DNA of 51,993 nucleotides from Rhodospirillaceae bacterium CCH5-H10 (GTDB lineage: Bacteria > Pseudomonadota > Alphaproteobacteria > Reyranellales > Reyranellaceae): the NCBI GenBank assembly GCA_001557035.1, contig LSKJ01000851.1, forward strand, positions 1 to 51,993. Reading direction: 5' to 3'. Numbering within the stretch: the stretch's first letter is position 1; every line of letters starts with the position of its first letter. Positions 17,589-25,615 of this stretch are shown piece by piece. Below the pieces are notes generated by a model that saw nothing but the letters and a program-made list of their open reading frames with translations, had not been told where the DNA came from and searched no databases. A program made the translations under genes and the position numbers.

Positions 17589-17896
17589 GACCGCGCCCTC
17601 CGGTTTTTCTGAAAGTCCCCTCCTGATCCTCCTTATGTCGCACTGCGTCATTGACTTTGATCAAATGGAAGTTCGACGGCGTAAGCGGCCTCGAACTCGT
17701 TGGGGGCGGCCGTGCGTCCTACTACGTCATCCTCATGGGCCGCGCCGCGCAGGGCCGTGCGAGGCGGGTGGATCCCGTGAACAGGCGAAGGCCGAGGATC
17801 GACGAGACACGACGAGTCATTTACGTTTCTCCAGCTTCTGTCGAACGACGAACCTGTCATCGAGCCTTTCGGCAGGCGATCAGTGCAACGGGGAAC
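17589..17896. other. Divergent control region with FNR box, no gene seen
   Basis: 308 bp between the DUF3141 start (reverse) and the MFS start (forward). It holds FNR box 4 at 17651-17664, 63 bp from the DUF3141 start codon but 233 bp from the MFS start. I find no convincing small gene or terminator in the remaining ~230 bp. The frame of the MFS gene is open through it, but that extension would encode the FNR box and lacks hydrophobic character. Confidence 0.6.
17651..17664. promoter_or_regulatory. FNR-type box 4 (TTGACTTTGATCAA)
   Basis: Half-sites TTGAC and ATCAA with 4-bp spacing, one mismatch to the FNR/FixK consensus. It lies between the divergent DUF3141 operon and MFS gene. Distance favours control of the reverse-strand operon; an effect on the MFS gene would require a long leader. 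Confidence 0.7.
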
Positions 17897-19132
17897 ATGA
17901 CGGGTTTTCTTCACAATCGCTGGGCGCAGCTTTTTGCCGGCATCGTCTGCATGGTGATGATCTCGAGCCTCCAGCACGGCTGGACGCTGTTCGTGCATCC
18001 GATCAACGAGAAGCACGCCTGGGGACGGGCGGCCATCCAGGTCGCCTTCACGGTGTTCATCCTGAGCGAGACCTGGCTGGTGCCGTTCGAGGGCTTGGTG
18101 GTCGACAGGTTCGGTCCCCGCCCGGTGGCGCTCGCGGGGGGCGCACTGGTGGCGGTCGCCTGGAGTCTGAATTCTGTGGCCGATTCCCTGCCGCTGCTCT
18201 ATCTCGGCGCCGCGCTGGGCGGTATCGGAGCGGGGTGCGTCTACGGCACCTGCCTCGGCAATGCGTTGAAGTGGTTCCCGGACCGCCGCGGCCTGGCCGC
18301 GGGCCTGACGGTCGCGGGCTACGGGATCGGTTCGGCGTTCACCATCATCCCGATGCATCACACGATCGAGCATCACGGCTACGAAGCGGCATTCCTCTGG
18401 TTCGGCCTTGGACAGGGCGCGATGATCTGCCTCGTGTCCCTCGCGTTGCGCAAGCCGGAGGCGGAGGTTCTGGCGATTCCGGAGCGGTTGCCCCACGCCG
18501 TGCACGACCACACGCCGGGCGAGGTGCTGCGTTCGCCGCTTTTCTGGATCCTGTTCGCGATGTCGCTGCTGGTGACCGCGGCCGGGCTGACCTTCACCGC
18601 CAATCTGGCGGGAATTGCCCGCAGCTTCGGGGTGGCCGACGTCCCCGTCAGCCTGATCGGCCTCACCCTGCCGGCACTGACCTTCGCGCTGACGCTCGAC
18701 CGCGTCGCGAACGGCATTGCGCGGCCTCTGTGCGGGTGGCTTTCGGATTACATCGGCCGCGAGAACACGATGTTCTTTGCTTTCACCTTGGGCGCGGTCA
18801 GCATCCTGGCCTTCGCGCGGTGGGGCAACGAGCCGGTCATGTTCGTGCTGCTCGTCTGCCTGGTCTTCTTCGCCTGGGGAGAGGTGGCGAGCCTCTTCCC
18901 GGCGACCTGCACCGACTATTTCGGATCCGGTTACGCCACCACCAATGCCGGCATGCTGCATACGGCCAAGGGCTTCGCGGCCATGCTGGTCCCGCTCGCG
19001 GACCCGCTGGTGCGTGCGACGGGCGACTGGCAACTGGTCTTCGCGCTCGCCGTCGGCGCCAACGCGATCGCCGCCTTCCTGGGCATCGCCGTCCTGCGGC
19101 CGATGCGGGCGGCGTGGCTGCGGCGCGAGTGA
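17897..19132 (+). CDS. MFS transporter, OFA (oxalate/formate antiporter) type
   Basis: A 411-residue MFS permease with 12 predicted membrane segments. RPVALAGGALVAVAWSLNS, GGIGAGCVYGTCLGNALKWF and FPDRRGLAAGLTVAGYGIGS are characteristic of the oxalate:formate antiporter branch, with a second-half motif DRVANGIARPLCGWLSDYIG. Likely substrates are small monocarboxylates, which would fit fermentation-type products of the neighbouring Pta/AckA, but the substrate is not visible. Start ATG 17897 has GGGGAAC upstream. It converges on the Bug gene with only 3 bp between stops. Confidence 0.85.
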   Translation: MTGFLHNRWAQLFAGIVCMVMISSLQHGWTLFVHPINEKHAWGRAAIQVAFTVFILSETWLVPFEGLVVDRFGPRPVALAGGALVAVAWSLNSVADSLPLLYLGAALGGIGAGCVYGTCLGNALKWFPDRRGLAAGLTVAGYGIGSAFTIIPMHHTIEHHGYEAAFLWFGLGQGAMICLVSLALRKPEAEVLAIPERLPHAVHDHTPGEVLRSPLFWILFAMSLLVTAAGLTFTANLAGIARSFGVADVPVSLIGLTLPALTFALTLDRVANGIARPLCGWLSDYIGRENTMFFAFTLGAVSILAFARWGNEPVMFVLLVCLVFFAWGEVASLFPATCTDYFGSGYATTNAGMLHTAKGFAAMLVPLADPLVRATGDWQLVFALAVGANAIAAFLGIAVLRPMRAAWLRRE

Positions 19133-19135
19133 GGC

Positions 19136-20113
19136 CTATTCGACCTTCAGCAGGCCGCTCTTCTGCAATTCATCGACCAGTGTGTCTTCCTTCTGCAGGA
19201 ACGCGCTGAGCTGCTGCGGCGTGAGGGCTTCGGTCTCGGCGCCGAGATCGTTCAGCTTCTCCTTGACCGCCGGGTCCGAGAGGGCGCCGGCGACGGCGTC
19301 GTTCAGTTTCTTGACGACGTCTGGCGGCGTACCGGCCGGCGCCATGAGGACGATCGGTGTCGTGGCAGCGAAGTCCTTTACACCGGTCTCCTGCAGCGTC
19401 GGCACGTCGGGGAGCTGACCGGCGCGGCGCGCGGTCGTCACGACGATGGCGCGCAGGCGGCCGCCGCGGATATGGCCGATCGAGGCCGGTACCTGGTCGA
19501 TCACGGCATCGATCTGGCCGGCCAGCAGGTCGTTCAGTGCCAGGCCGTTGCTCTTGTAGGGGATGATGTTGAAGCGCACGTCGAGCGCCTTCTGCATCTG
19601 GAGCAGGGCCAGGTGGTTGGTGCTCCCATTGCCGGGATGGCCGACGGTGAGCTTGCCGGGATTGGCGCGCACGTACGCGAGCACGCCGGCCCAATCCCTG
19701 ATCGGATTGTTGGCGTTGATGACGATGTCCATCGGCGAGGTGCTGAGGAGCGCGACCGGCGCGAAGCTCGCCAGGGTGTAGGGCGGCTTGCCGCCGGTCA
19801 TGCGCGGGCTCACGAGGAACGTGCCGGTCGATCCGAGGACCAGCGAATAGCCGTCTGGCGCCGACTTCGCGACCGCTTCGGCACCGATCGCGCCGCCGGC
19901 GCCCCCGCGATTCTCGACGATCACCTGCTGTCCCAGCCGTTTGCCCAGCGCCTCGGCGAAGAGCCGGCCGGTGAGATCGGCATTGCCGCCGGGGGCGAAC
20001 GGCACCACGAGGCGAATCGGTTTGTCGGGATAGCCGGCCTGCGCAGAGGCATGGGCCGCCGGCAGGGCTGCCAGAAAGGCTGCGATCGTCGTGCGTCGCG
20101 TCAACGACTTCAT
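19136..20113 (-). CDS. Bug-family (TctC-like) periplasmic binding protein
   Basis: A 325-residue tripartite tricarboxylate transporter receptor. A signal peptide (KSLTRRTTIAAFLAALPAAH, cleavage near ASAQA) is followed by GYPDKPIRLVVPFAPGGNAD, the Bug hallmark, then IVENRGGAGGAIGAEAVAKS, HPGNGSTNHLAL and MAPAGTPPDVVKKLNDAV. No TctA/TctB genes are nearby, so it is an orphan receptor. Start ATG 20113 is set by the signal peptide. The ligand is unknown; family ligands are mostly carboxylates. Confidence 0.92.
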   Translation of the reverse strand: MKSLTRRTTIAAFLAALPAAHASAQAGYPDKPIRLVVPFAPGGNADLTGRLFAEALGKRLGQQVIVENRGGAGGAIGAEAVAKSAPDGYSLVLGSTGTFLVSPRMTGGKPPYTLASFAPVALLSTSPMDIVINANNPIRDWAGVLAYVRANPGKLTVGHPGNGSTNHLALLQMQKALDVRFNIIPYKSNGLALNDLLAGQIDAVIDQVPASIGHIRGGRLRAIVVTTARRAGQLPDVPTLQETGVKDFAATTPIVLMAPAGTPPDVVKKLNDAVAGALSDPAVKEKLNDLGAETEALTPQQLSAFLQKEDTLVDELQKSGLLKVE

Positions 20114-20149
20114 TTCCTGAAACCTCTTCTCACCGTCTAATGTCGCCAC

Positions 20150-21427
20150 ATGATAACCGAGGGCAGGCTGGGCGCACGCGCCGTCATCGTCGGAGCGGGC
20201 ATTGCAGGCCTCACCGCCGCGGCTGCCGTCGCATCGTTCTTCGAAACGGTCGAGATCCTCGACAAGGACGAACTGCCGGACGCGGTGCGTTCGCGGAAGG
20301 GCGTTCCGCAGGACCTGCAGGTCCACATACTCCTCAAGGGCGGTGAGCTGGCGCTCGAAAGCCTGCTGCCCGGCACGCGGTCGGCGTTGCTGGCCGCTGG
20401 TGCCATCGAGGTGGGGCAGACCGGCGACGTCTCGCTGTGGGAACGCGACGCATGGCATCCGGCGCACGACCTTGGATACAGCCAGCTCATGATGAGCCGT
20501 CCCGCATTCGAACGGGTGCTGCGGCGCCAGCTGCTGCGGTATGGCAACGTCACCATCCGCGACTGTTCTCCGGTCGATGTGCTGCCGTCCGATGCCGACC
20601 TGACCGTGGTCGCGACGGGACGGGGAGACCGGCTGCTGGCCGATGTCCCGGTGCCGGAAACGGCGCTCGGCATCGAGGTGACCTACAGTTCGGCGCGGTT
20701 CGCCAAGCCGGCACGCTTTCGCGGCGAGGGGAGGTTCATCGGCTGCATCCCCCTGCCGCCGGACGATCGCTATGGGCTGGTCTGTCCCGTCGAGAACGAC
20801 GAATGGCTGATCACGCTGTGCGGCCGCTTTGACAACAAGGTGCCGGACGATATCGACGGGTTTCGTGCCCATGCGGCAGCGCTGCCGGTTCCCGACATTG
20901 CCGACCGGCTCCGGGAGGCCGTGCCGCTGACACCCGTACGCTCCTATCGCATTGCCAGGGCGCAGTGGCGGCACTTCGAACGCGCATCCGGCCTTCCGGC
21001 GCGCGTGCTGCCCATCGGCGACTGCATCTCGAGCTTCAACCCGACCTTCGGACAGGGGATGTCGGTCGCAGCCGGCCATGCCGTCGCGTTGCGCGATGTG
21101 CTCGCTGGCTGGAGCGGCTCCCTCGACGGTGTTGCCGCGGTGTACCTGCCGCGCGCGGCCGAGGTCAGCCGGCAGGCCTGGTCATTGGCCGCGATGGTCG
21201 ATCTCGAATACCCGCGCACCGAGGGCGAGCGGCCGGCAAACTTCGACAAGCTCGTGGCGGGAAGCGAGGCGATGCGGCGGACAGCGATGCTGCATCCCGA
21301 GGTGCAGCGCCTGCGCTTCGAGATCGGCAATCTCGTGAAACCGGATTCGGCGGCACGCAGCGGACCTGCTGCGCGACTGGTGGCGCGCGAGATGGCACGG
21401 GCGGGAGGGCGGTCGCGTGAGCGATGA
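20150..21427 (+). CDS. FAD-dependent oxidoreductase/monooxygenase
   Basis: A 425-residue flavoprotein. The N-terminal dinucleotide-binding motif VIVGAGIAGLTAAAAV and a second FAD motif GDCISSFNPTFGQGMSVAAG near residue 285-305 match the UbiH/p-hydroxybenzoate-hydroxylase-like superfamily. The segment VRSRKGVPQDLQVHILLKGG recalls FAD oxidoreductases that act on hydrophobic or polyketide-type substrates. The substrate cannot be named. It is divergent from the Bug gene (36 bp between starts). Its stop overlaps the start of a small membrane protein, so the two are probably co-translated. Confidence 0.75.
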   Translation: MITEGRLGARAVIVGAGIAGLTAAAAVASFFETVEILDKDELPDAVRSRKGVPQDLQVHILLKGGELALESLLPGTRSALLAAGAIEVGQTGDVSLWERDAWHPAHDLGYSQLMMSRPAFERVLRRQLLRYGNVTIRDCSPVDVLPSDADLTVVATGRGDRLLADVPVPETALGIEVTYSSARFAKPARFRGEGRFIGCIPLPPDDRYGLVCPVENDEWLITLCGRFDNKVPDDIDGFRAHAAALPVPDIADRLREAVPLTPVRSYRIARAQWRHFERASGLPARVLPIGDCISSFNPTFGQGMSVAAGHAVALRDVLAGWSGSLDGVAAVYLPRAAEVSRQAWSLAAMVDLEYPRTEGERPANFDKLVAGSEAMRRTAMLHPEVQRLRFEIGNLVKPDSAARSGPAARLVAREMARAGGRSRER

Positions 21428-21788
21428 GCCGGGCGGCGATCTCGACGCCCTGCGGCGGGTCATGCGGCAGCGGCAGAAGCAGGCGAGGGCGGAGGTCCGG
21501 GCCTACAATCGCGGCTCGTGGATCCGCTTCGCCCTGATGTTCATCCCGGTGCCTCTGGTCGTCGTGATCTTCCGGCTCTACCTGGAGGCCTGGCACTACT
21601 ACATCCTGGGCGGCGCCTTCCTCTTCTTCGCCTGCCTTCTCTACGCACTCGACGACCGCGCGGCGACGCGGCGCGAGGCATCGCTCAAGGCCGCCAGGGA
21701 AGCCCGTGCATCCTACCAAGAGGCGCGGTCGAGCCATGGAGCGCGCCACTCCAGTGGCGCTCATGCCTTGCCGACCGACGAAGCTTGA
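21417..21788 (+). CDS. Small membrane protein with repeat-derived tail
   Basis: A 123-residue protein with a GTG start that overlaps the end of the FAD gene by 11 bp. The N-terminus is charged (residues 1-34), followed by two hydrophobic segments (FALMFIPVPLVVVIFRLYL and YYILGGAFLFFACLLYAL) and a basic helical tail. The last ~19 residues (from SSHGARHSSGAHAL) are encoded by arm 1 and the spacer of a 27-bp inverted repeat, and the stop TGA lies in arm 2. The native C-terminus may therefore have been replaced by the repeat. No family recognised. Confidence 0.6.
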   Translation: MSDEPGGDLDALRRVMRQRQKQARAEVRAYNRGSWIRFALMFIPVPLVVVIFRLYLEAWHYYILGGAFLFFACLLYALDDRAATRREASLKAAREARASYQEARSSHGARHSSGAHALPTDEA

Positions 21789-21812
21789 GCGCCACTGGAG
21801 TGGCGCGCTCCA
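21737..21812. repeat. Perfect 27-bp inverted repeat, each arm itself palindromic
   Basis: Arm 1 (21737-21763) and arm 2 (21786-21812) are exact reverse complements around a 22-bp spacer. Each arm contains GCGCCACT-2 bp-AGTGGCGC, so each can also form its own hairpin. It overlaps the 3' end of the small membrane protein gene and lies 10 bp before the convergent VOC gene stop, so it may act as a two-way terminator. A dispersed repeat unit is likely. Confidence 0.88.
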
Positions 21813-21822
21813 ATGACACGTC

Positions 21823-22260
21823 TCAGACGCGATTGCGCGCCGTGCAGCGGCATTTGTCGACCTGGTGCAGCTCGACCATGTTGCCGCACGGATCGTTGAG
21901 GAAGAGCTGCAGCGAGTCCGGACTGGTGAGGCCCTCGATCGCCCAATATTTCATGCCCATGCGCTCCAGTTCTTTGCGGCTCTCGACGATGTCGGCAACG
22001 GCCAGGGCGATGTGCGGCAGGGTCGGATCCTGGCCGGGGCCCTTGGCGACGGGCGAGGGCTGGTTGCCGCCGAACAGGTGGATCTGTCCGACCTCGCCGA
22101 CATTGATCCAGAGGCCGGGGATGCCGGGAATGGTCGGACGGCCCGTGTCGCGGTGCAGGCCCAGCACGTCGCTGTAGAAGCTCGCGGTGTCCTCGAGCTT
22201 CTCCGCGCCGGTGTCGAGCCGGTAGCCGGTGTGATGGATCTCCAGGACCTTGATCGCCAT
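21823..22260 (-). CDS. VOC (glyoxalase-fold) family protein
   Basis: A 145-residue vicinal-oxygen-chelate protein. Paired beta-alpha-beta-beta-beta modules are evident from IHHTGYRLDTGAEKLEDTAS, FYSDVLGLHRDTGRP, GQIHLFGGNQ, PHIALAVADIVESRKELERM and LFLNDPCGNMVELHQ. The metal-type residues (His in IHHTGYR, His in PHIALAV, Glu in NMVELHQ) are present. Substrate unknown; dioxygenases, glyoxalases and resistance proteins share the fold. It is 14 bp downstream of the emrB gene and probably co-transcribed with it. Confidence 0.78.
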   Translation of the reverse strand: MAIKVLEIHHTGYRLDTGAEKLEDTASFYSDVLGLHRDTGRPTIPGIPGLWINVGEVGQIHLFGGNQPSPVAKGPGQDPTLPHIALAVADIVESRKELERMGMKYWAIEGLTSPDSLQLFLNDPCGNMVELHQVDKCRCTARNRV

Positions 22261-22274
22261 CCTCTTCTCCTCCG

Positions 22275-23816
22275 TTATCGTCTTGCGCTGCGGCCGATCA
22301 GCAGGATCAGCGGTATGGCCAGCGCCGAGCAGGCCGTGTAGAGGCCGAAGGCGTTGATATAGCCGATCATCGCGGCCTGCCGGCTGATTTCCTTCGACAG
22401 TTTCGCAAGGCCCGACACGGTCTCGTAGTCCCAGCCTCCCGTCACCCAGGGGAGCGCCAGCGCCTTGTTGTAGGGATTCACCAGCTCGACCATGCGGCTG
22501 TAGTTGGTGCTGGTGGCGCGGACGATCTCGGCCACGCAGATCGAGATGAAGAAGCTGGAGCCGATGTTGCGCAGAAGGTGATAGACCGCCGTGCCTTCGG
22601 CGAGGTTTGCCGGGCTCATGTTGGAGAAGGTGACGAGCGTGAGTGGCACCCAGATCACGCCGACGGCGATGCCCTGCAGCAGGCTGTTCAGCATCAGCGT
22701 GTTCATGTCGACGTTGAGGTCGATGGCCATCAGCCAGACGCCGGACAGGGTCTGTACCGTGAAACCCGCGATCAGGCCGATGCGCGGGTCCATGCGGCCG
22801 ACGAAGATGGCCAGGAAGAAGCCGATCGTGGCGCCGACGCCGCGGGCGGCGATGACCTCGCCGATCAGCGCATCGGGGAATCCCGCATGTTGCTGCAGGA
22901 GCGGCGGCAGCAGGACCATCGGCGTGAAGTTCAGCATGCCGTAGATCAGCACAAGGACGAGGCCCAGCGCGTAGTTCCGGTCGAGCAGGAGCCGGAGGTT
23001 CAGGAACGGCCGCTCGGCGGTGAGGCTGTGGGCAAGAAAGACCCAGAAGGAGACGACGGCGATGAAGGCCTCGATCTGGATCTCGGCCGATTCGAACCAG
23101 TCGAGCCGCTGGCCACGCGACAGGACCAGCTGCACGCAGGCGATGGTGACCGAGAGCGAGAGGAAACCCGTCCAGTCCAGGCTGGTCCGGCCGGTCGGCC
23201 GGTCGTAGGGCAGGGTGAGGCGCAGGCCGAGGAACGAGAGCAGGCCGACCGGCACGATCATGTAGAACGCCCAGCGCCAGCTGTAGAGTTCCGACAGCAT
23301 GCTGCCGACGGTCGGGCCGATCACCGGGCCGATGACGACGGCCATGCCGAAGATCGACGTCACGAGCCCCTGCTGCCGCTTGGGGAACGTATCGAGCAGG
23401 ATGGTCTGCGAAAGCGGGATCACCGGGGCACCCAGTGCGCCTTGCAGGACGCGCCACAGGATCAGCGTTTCCAGCGAATCGGCCAGCCCGCACATCAGCG
23501 TCGTCAGGGTGAAGGCGAACACCGACCAGATCATCGTCTCGCGCCGTCCGAAGCGCGCGGCCAGCCAGCCGGTCATGGGCGTGGCCACAGCGGTGGCCAG
23601 GATGTTGAAGGTCATGGCCCAGGCAATCTCGTCCTGGGTGGCCGACATGGTGCCCTGCATCTGGGGCAGCAGCGTCGAGGCGATCAACAGGGTGGTGGCG
23701 TAGAGGGTGGAGCCCAGGACCACCATGACGAGAATCAGGATGCGCTTGCCCAGCGACGTCTCGGACACGTCGGGGGCCGGCGGAACGGTGTCGGCGGTGG
23801 TCGCGCTTGAACTCAT
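22275..23816 (-). CDS. emrB: EmrB-type multidrug efflux MFS (DHA2, 14 TM)
   Basis: A 513-residue DHA2-family drug:H+ antiporter. Motif A-like GWLAARFGRRETMIWSV, motif C-like FGMAVVIGPVIGPTVGSML and DEIAWAMTFNILATAVATP match EmrB. Around 14 hydrophobic segments are present. It is divergent from marR-emrA, with which it would form a tripartite pump together with an outer-membrane channel that is not in this window. The order of emrA and emrB on opposite strands differs from the usual emrAB operon. Confidence 0.9.
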   Translation of the reverse strand: MSSSATTADTVPPAPDVSETSLGKRILILVMVVLGSTLYATTLLIASTLLPQMQGTMSATQDEIAWAMTFNILATAVATPMTGWLAARFGRRETMIWSVFAFTLTTLMCGLADSLETLILWRVLQGALGAPVIPLSQTILLDTFPKRQQGLVTSIFGMAVVIGPVIGPTVGSMLSELYSWRWAFYMIVPVGLLSFLGLRLTLPYDRPTGRTSLDWTGFLSLSVTIACVQLVLSRGQRLDWFESAEIQIEAFIAVVSFWVFLAHSLTAERPFLNLRLLLDRNYALGLVLVLIYGMLNFTPMVLLPPLLQQHAGFPDALIGEVIAARGVGATIGFFLAIFVGRMDPRIGLIAGFTVQTLSGVWLMAIDLNVDMNTLMLNSLLQGIAVGVIWVPLTLVTFSNMSPANLAEGTAVYHLLRNIGSSFFISICVAEIVRATSTNYSRMVELVNPYNKALALPWVTGGWDYETVSGLAKLSKEISRQAAMIGYINAFGLYTACSALAIPLILLIGRSARR

Positions 23817-23826
23817 GGCCTGGGCT

Positions 23827-23846
23827 ATTGTAGCCTAGGCAACAAT
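23827..23846. promoter_or_regulatory. MarR-type operator palindrome
   Basis: ATTGTAGCCTAGGCAACAAT, a 20-bp palindrome with a single unpaired position per arm, centred on GCCTAGGC. It lies in the 46-bp gap between the divergent starts of emrB (23816) and marR (23863). MarR dimers typically bind such sites, so repression of both directions by the adjacent MarR is likely. Confidence 0.75.
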
Positions 23847-23862
23847 CTTCAGCGAGCAGCGA

Positions 23863-24312
23863 TTGGGCCCCGACGACGACGAATACATCGGCTACGTGCT
23901 GTCGGATGTGGCGCGCCTGATCCGCACCGTGTTCGACCGGCGCGTGCGCGACATCGGCCTGACGCGAGCACAGTGGCTCGTGCTCACCCGTCTCTACCGC
24001 CGTCCGGGCGCCAGCCAGACCGAACTGGCCGACATGCTGGAAATCGACCGGGCCAGCGCGGGCCGGATGATCGACCGCATGCAGAAGAACGGCTGGGTCG
24101 AGCGTCGCGCCGACGACGGCGACCGCCGCATCAACCGCCTGCATCTCACCGCCGAGGCCCGCCGCGCCCACAGGGACATGTGGGCGATCGCGGAAGCCAC
24201 GGTCGACGATGCTCTGGCGCCGCTTTCCGCTATGGAGCGCGAGCAGTTCACGCGATTGGCGGCGCGGGTGAAGGGCCAGCTCCAGTCGATGGCGGGGGCG
24301 CACGGATCATGA
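23863..24312 (+). CDS. MarR-family transcription regulator
   Basis: A 149-residue winged-helix regulator. The body is SDVARLIRTVFDRRVRDIGL, then TRAQWLVLTRLYRRPGASQTELADML, recognition-helix region ASAGRMIDRMQKNGWVERR, and wing ADDGDRRINRLHLT. The start is TTG at 23863; GCGAGCAG precedes it only loosely and a shorter start is possible. The stop overlaps the emrA ATG (ATGA). Presumed ligand-responsive repressor of the divergent efflux genes. Confidence 0.9.
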   Translation: MGPDDDEYIGYVLSDVARLIRTVFDRRVRDIGLTRAQWLVLTRLYRRPGASQTELADMLEIDRASAGRMIDRMQKNGWVERRADDGDRRINRLHLTAEARRAHRDMWAIAEATVDDALAPLSAMEREQFTRLAARVKGQLQSMAGAHGS

Positions 24313-25415
24313 GCCGCCGCCCGGTTCCCGTGCTGCGCCTGGCCCTTCTGTTCGTGGTGCCGTTGCTCGCGGTCGCCGGGGCTGGTTGGTGGTGGCTGTC
24401 GGGCGGCCGCTACGTCTCGACCGACAATGCCTATGTGAAGGCCCACATCGTCCAGATCTCGCCCGAGGTCTCGGGCCAGGTTCGTCGCGTCCTCACCAGG
24501 GACCATGCGACCGTCGAGGCGGGCCAACCGCTGCTCACCATCGAATCGAGGCCGTTCCGGTTGGCCCTCGACAGCGCCGAGGCCGAACTCGATACGGCGC
24601 GCGCCCATGTCGAGACCCTGCGCGGCATCTGGCGCGAGGCCGTCGCCGAACTGGCCGACGCCGAGGCGCGGGCCGTCTATTTTCAGCGCCAGGCGCAGCG
24701 GCAGGAGGAACTTGCCATCAAGGGCGTCGCGTCGGCGAGCAAGCGCGACGAATCGCAGAACGATGCTCGCGCGGCGGCCGATCGCGTGTCGACCGCGCGC
24801 GAGAAGCTGCAGCGCGTGCTGACGGCGCTGAACGGGGACCCGCAGCTTCCCGCCGATTCCCACCCCCTGGTTCGCGAGAAGATCGCGGCACGGGAACGCG
24901 CGGCCCTCGATCTCTCGCGCACGACCGTCCGTGCGCCGGTCGATGGCGTCGTGGTGAACATGCGGCTGCAGCAGGGCGAGCAGATCAAGGCTGCGACGCC
25001 GCTCTTCTCGCTGGTGGTGCTGAGCCGTCCGTGGGTCGAGGCGAACTACAAGGAGACCGAGCTGACCCACGTGAAGGTCGGCCAGAAGGCGACTGTGGTC
25101 CTCGACACCTATCCCGACGAGACCTGGGAGGCGATCGTCGAGAGCGTCAGCCCGGCGACGGGCGCGGAGTTTGCGATCCTGCCGCCGCAGAATGCCAGCG
25201 GGAACTGGGTGAAGGTCGTGCAGCGCCTGCCGGTGAAGCTGCGACTGCTGCCGCATGTTGGCGAATCGCCGCTGCGCGCCGGCATGACCGCGACGGTGAA
25301 GATCGACACCGGCCGCCAACGCGACCTGACGAGCTTGCTGCGCGGCACGAAGGAAGTGCCGCGGCCGCCGGCGCCATCGTCCACGCCGCACGACGTGACG
25401 GCTCAGTCGAAGTAG
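24309..25415 (+). CDS. emrA: EmrA/HlyD-type membrane fusion protein
   Basis: A 368-residue periplasmic adaptor. An N-terminal membrane anchor (LRLALLFVVPLLAVAGAGWW) precedes STDNAYVKAHIVQISPEVSG, the EmrA/HlyD hallmark, a lipoyl half-motif, a long coiled-coil region (about 95-190), the second lipoyl half (TTVRAPVDGVVVNMRLQQGE) and a beta-barrel (VEANYKETELTHVKVGQKATV). It is translationally coupled to marR by an ATGA overlap and partners EmrB. Confidence 0.92.
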   Translation: MSRRPVPVLRLALLFVVPLLAVAGAGWWWLSGGRYVSTDNAYVKAHIVQISPEVSGQVRRVLTRDHATVEAGQPLLTIESRPFRLALDSAEAELDTARAHVETLRGIWREAVAELADAEARAVYFQRQAQRQEELAIKGVASASKRDESQNDARAAADRVSTAREKLQRVLTALNGDPQLPADSHPLVREKIAARERAALDLSRTTVRAPVDGVVVNMRLQQGEQIKAATPLFSLVVLSRPWVEANYKETELTHVKVGQKATVVLDTYPDETWEAIVESVSPATGAEFAILPPQNASGNWVKVVQRLPVKLRLLPHVGESPLRAGMTATVKIDTGRQRDLTSLLRGTKEVPRPPAPSSTPHDVTAQSK

Positions 25416-25483
25416 CCAAAACGTTAACTCAAAATCCGTCGTCTCGACCGGAGCAGGGCGGACGAAGTAGCGCTACGAAAACT

Positions 25484-25610
25484 CCGTCGTCTTGAGCGAA
25501 GCGCCGGAGGCGCGCAGTCGAAAGACCTATTTCCGCTTCCACACACCGTGCGTCGGAAAAGAGGTCCTTCGACTGCGCCGCCCTGCAGGCGGCTCCGCTC
25601 AGGACGACGG
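25484..25610. repeat. Intergenic long imperfect palindrome (repeat family A, copy 1)
   Basis: Two ~52-57-bp imperfect arms (25484-25535 and 25554-25610) around an 18-bp loop. The arms run CCGTCGTC-TGAGCG-AGC ... GCAGTCGAA-GACCT ... TTCCG on one side and the reverse complement on the other. It fills most of the 200-bp gap between convergent emrA and the beta-propeller gene; nothing else is seen there. The core resembles the second copy at 47274-47359, so it is probably a dispersed element that also stops transcription both ways. Confidence 0.75.
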
Positions 25611-25615
25611 CAGGG

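Noticed and set aside
17651..17896. N-terminal extension of the MFS protein from TTG 17651
   Set aside because: It would translate the FNR box, is not hydrophobic, and lacks a ribosome-binding site; ATG 17897 begins a normal MFS N-terminus.
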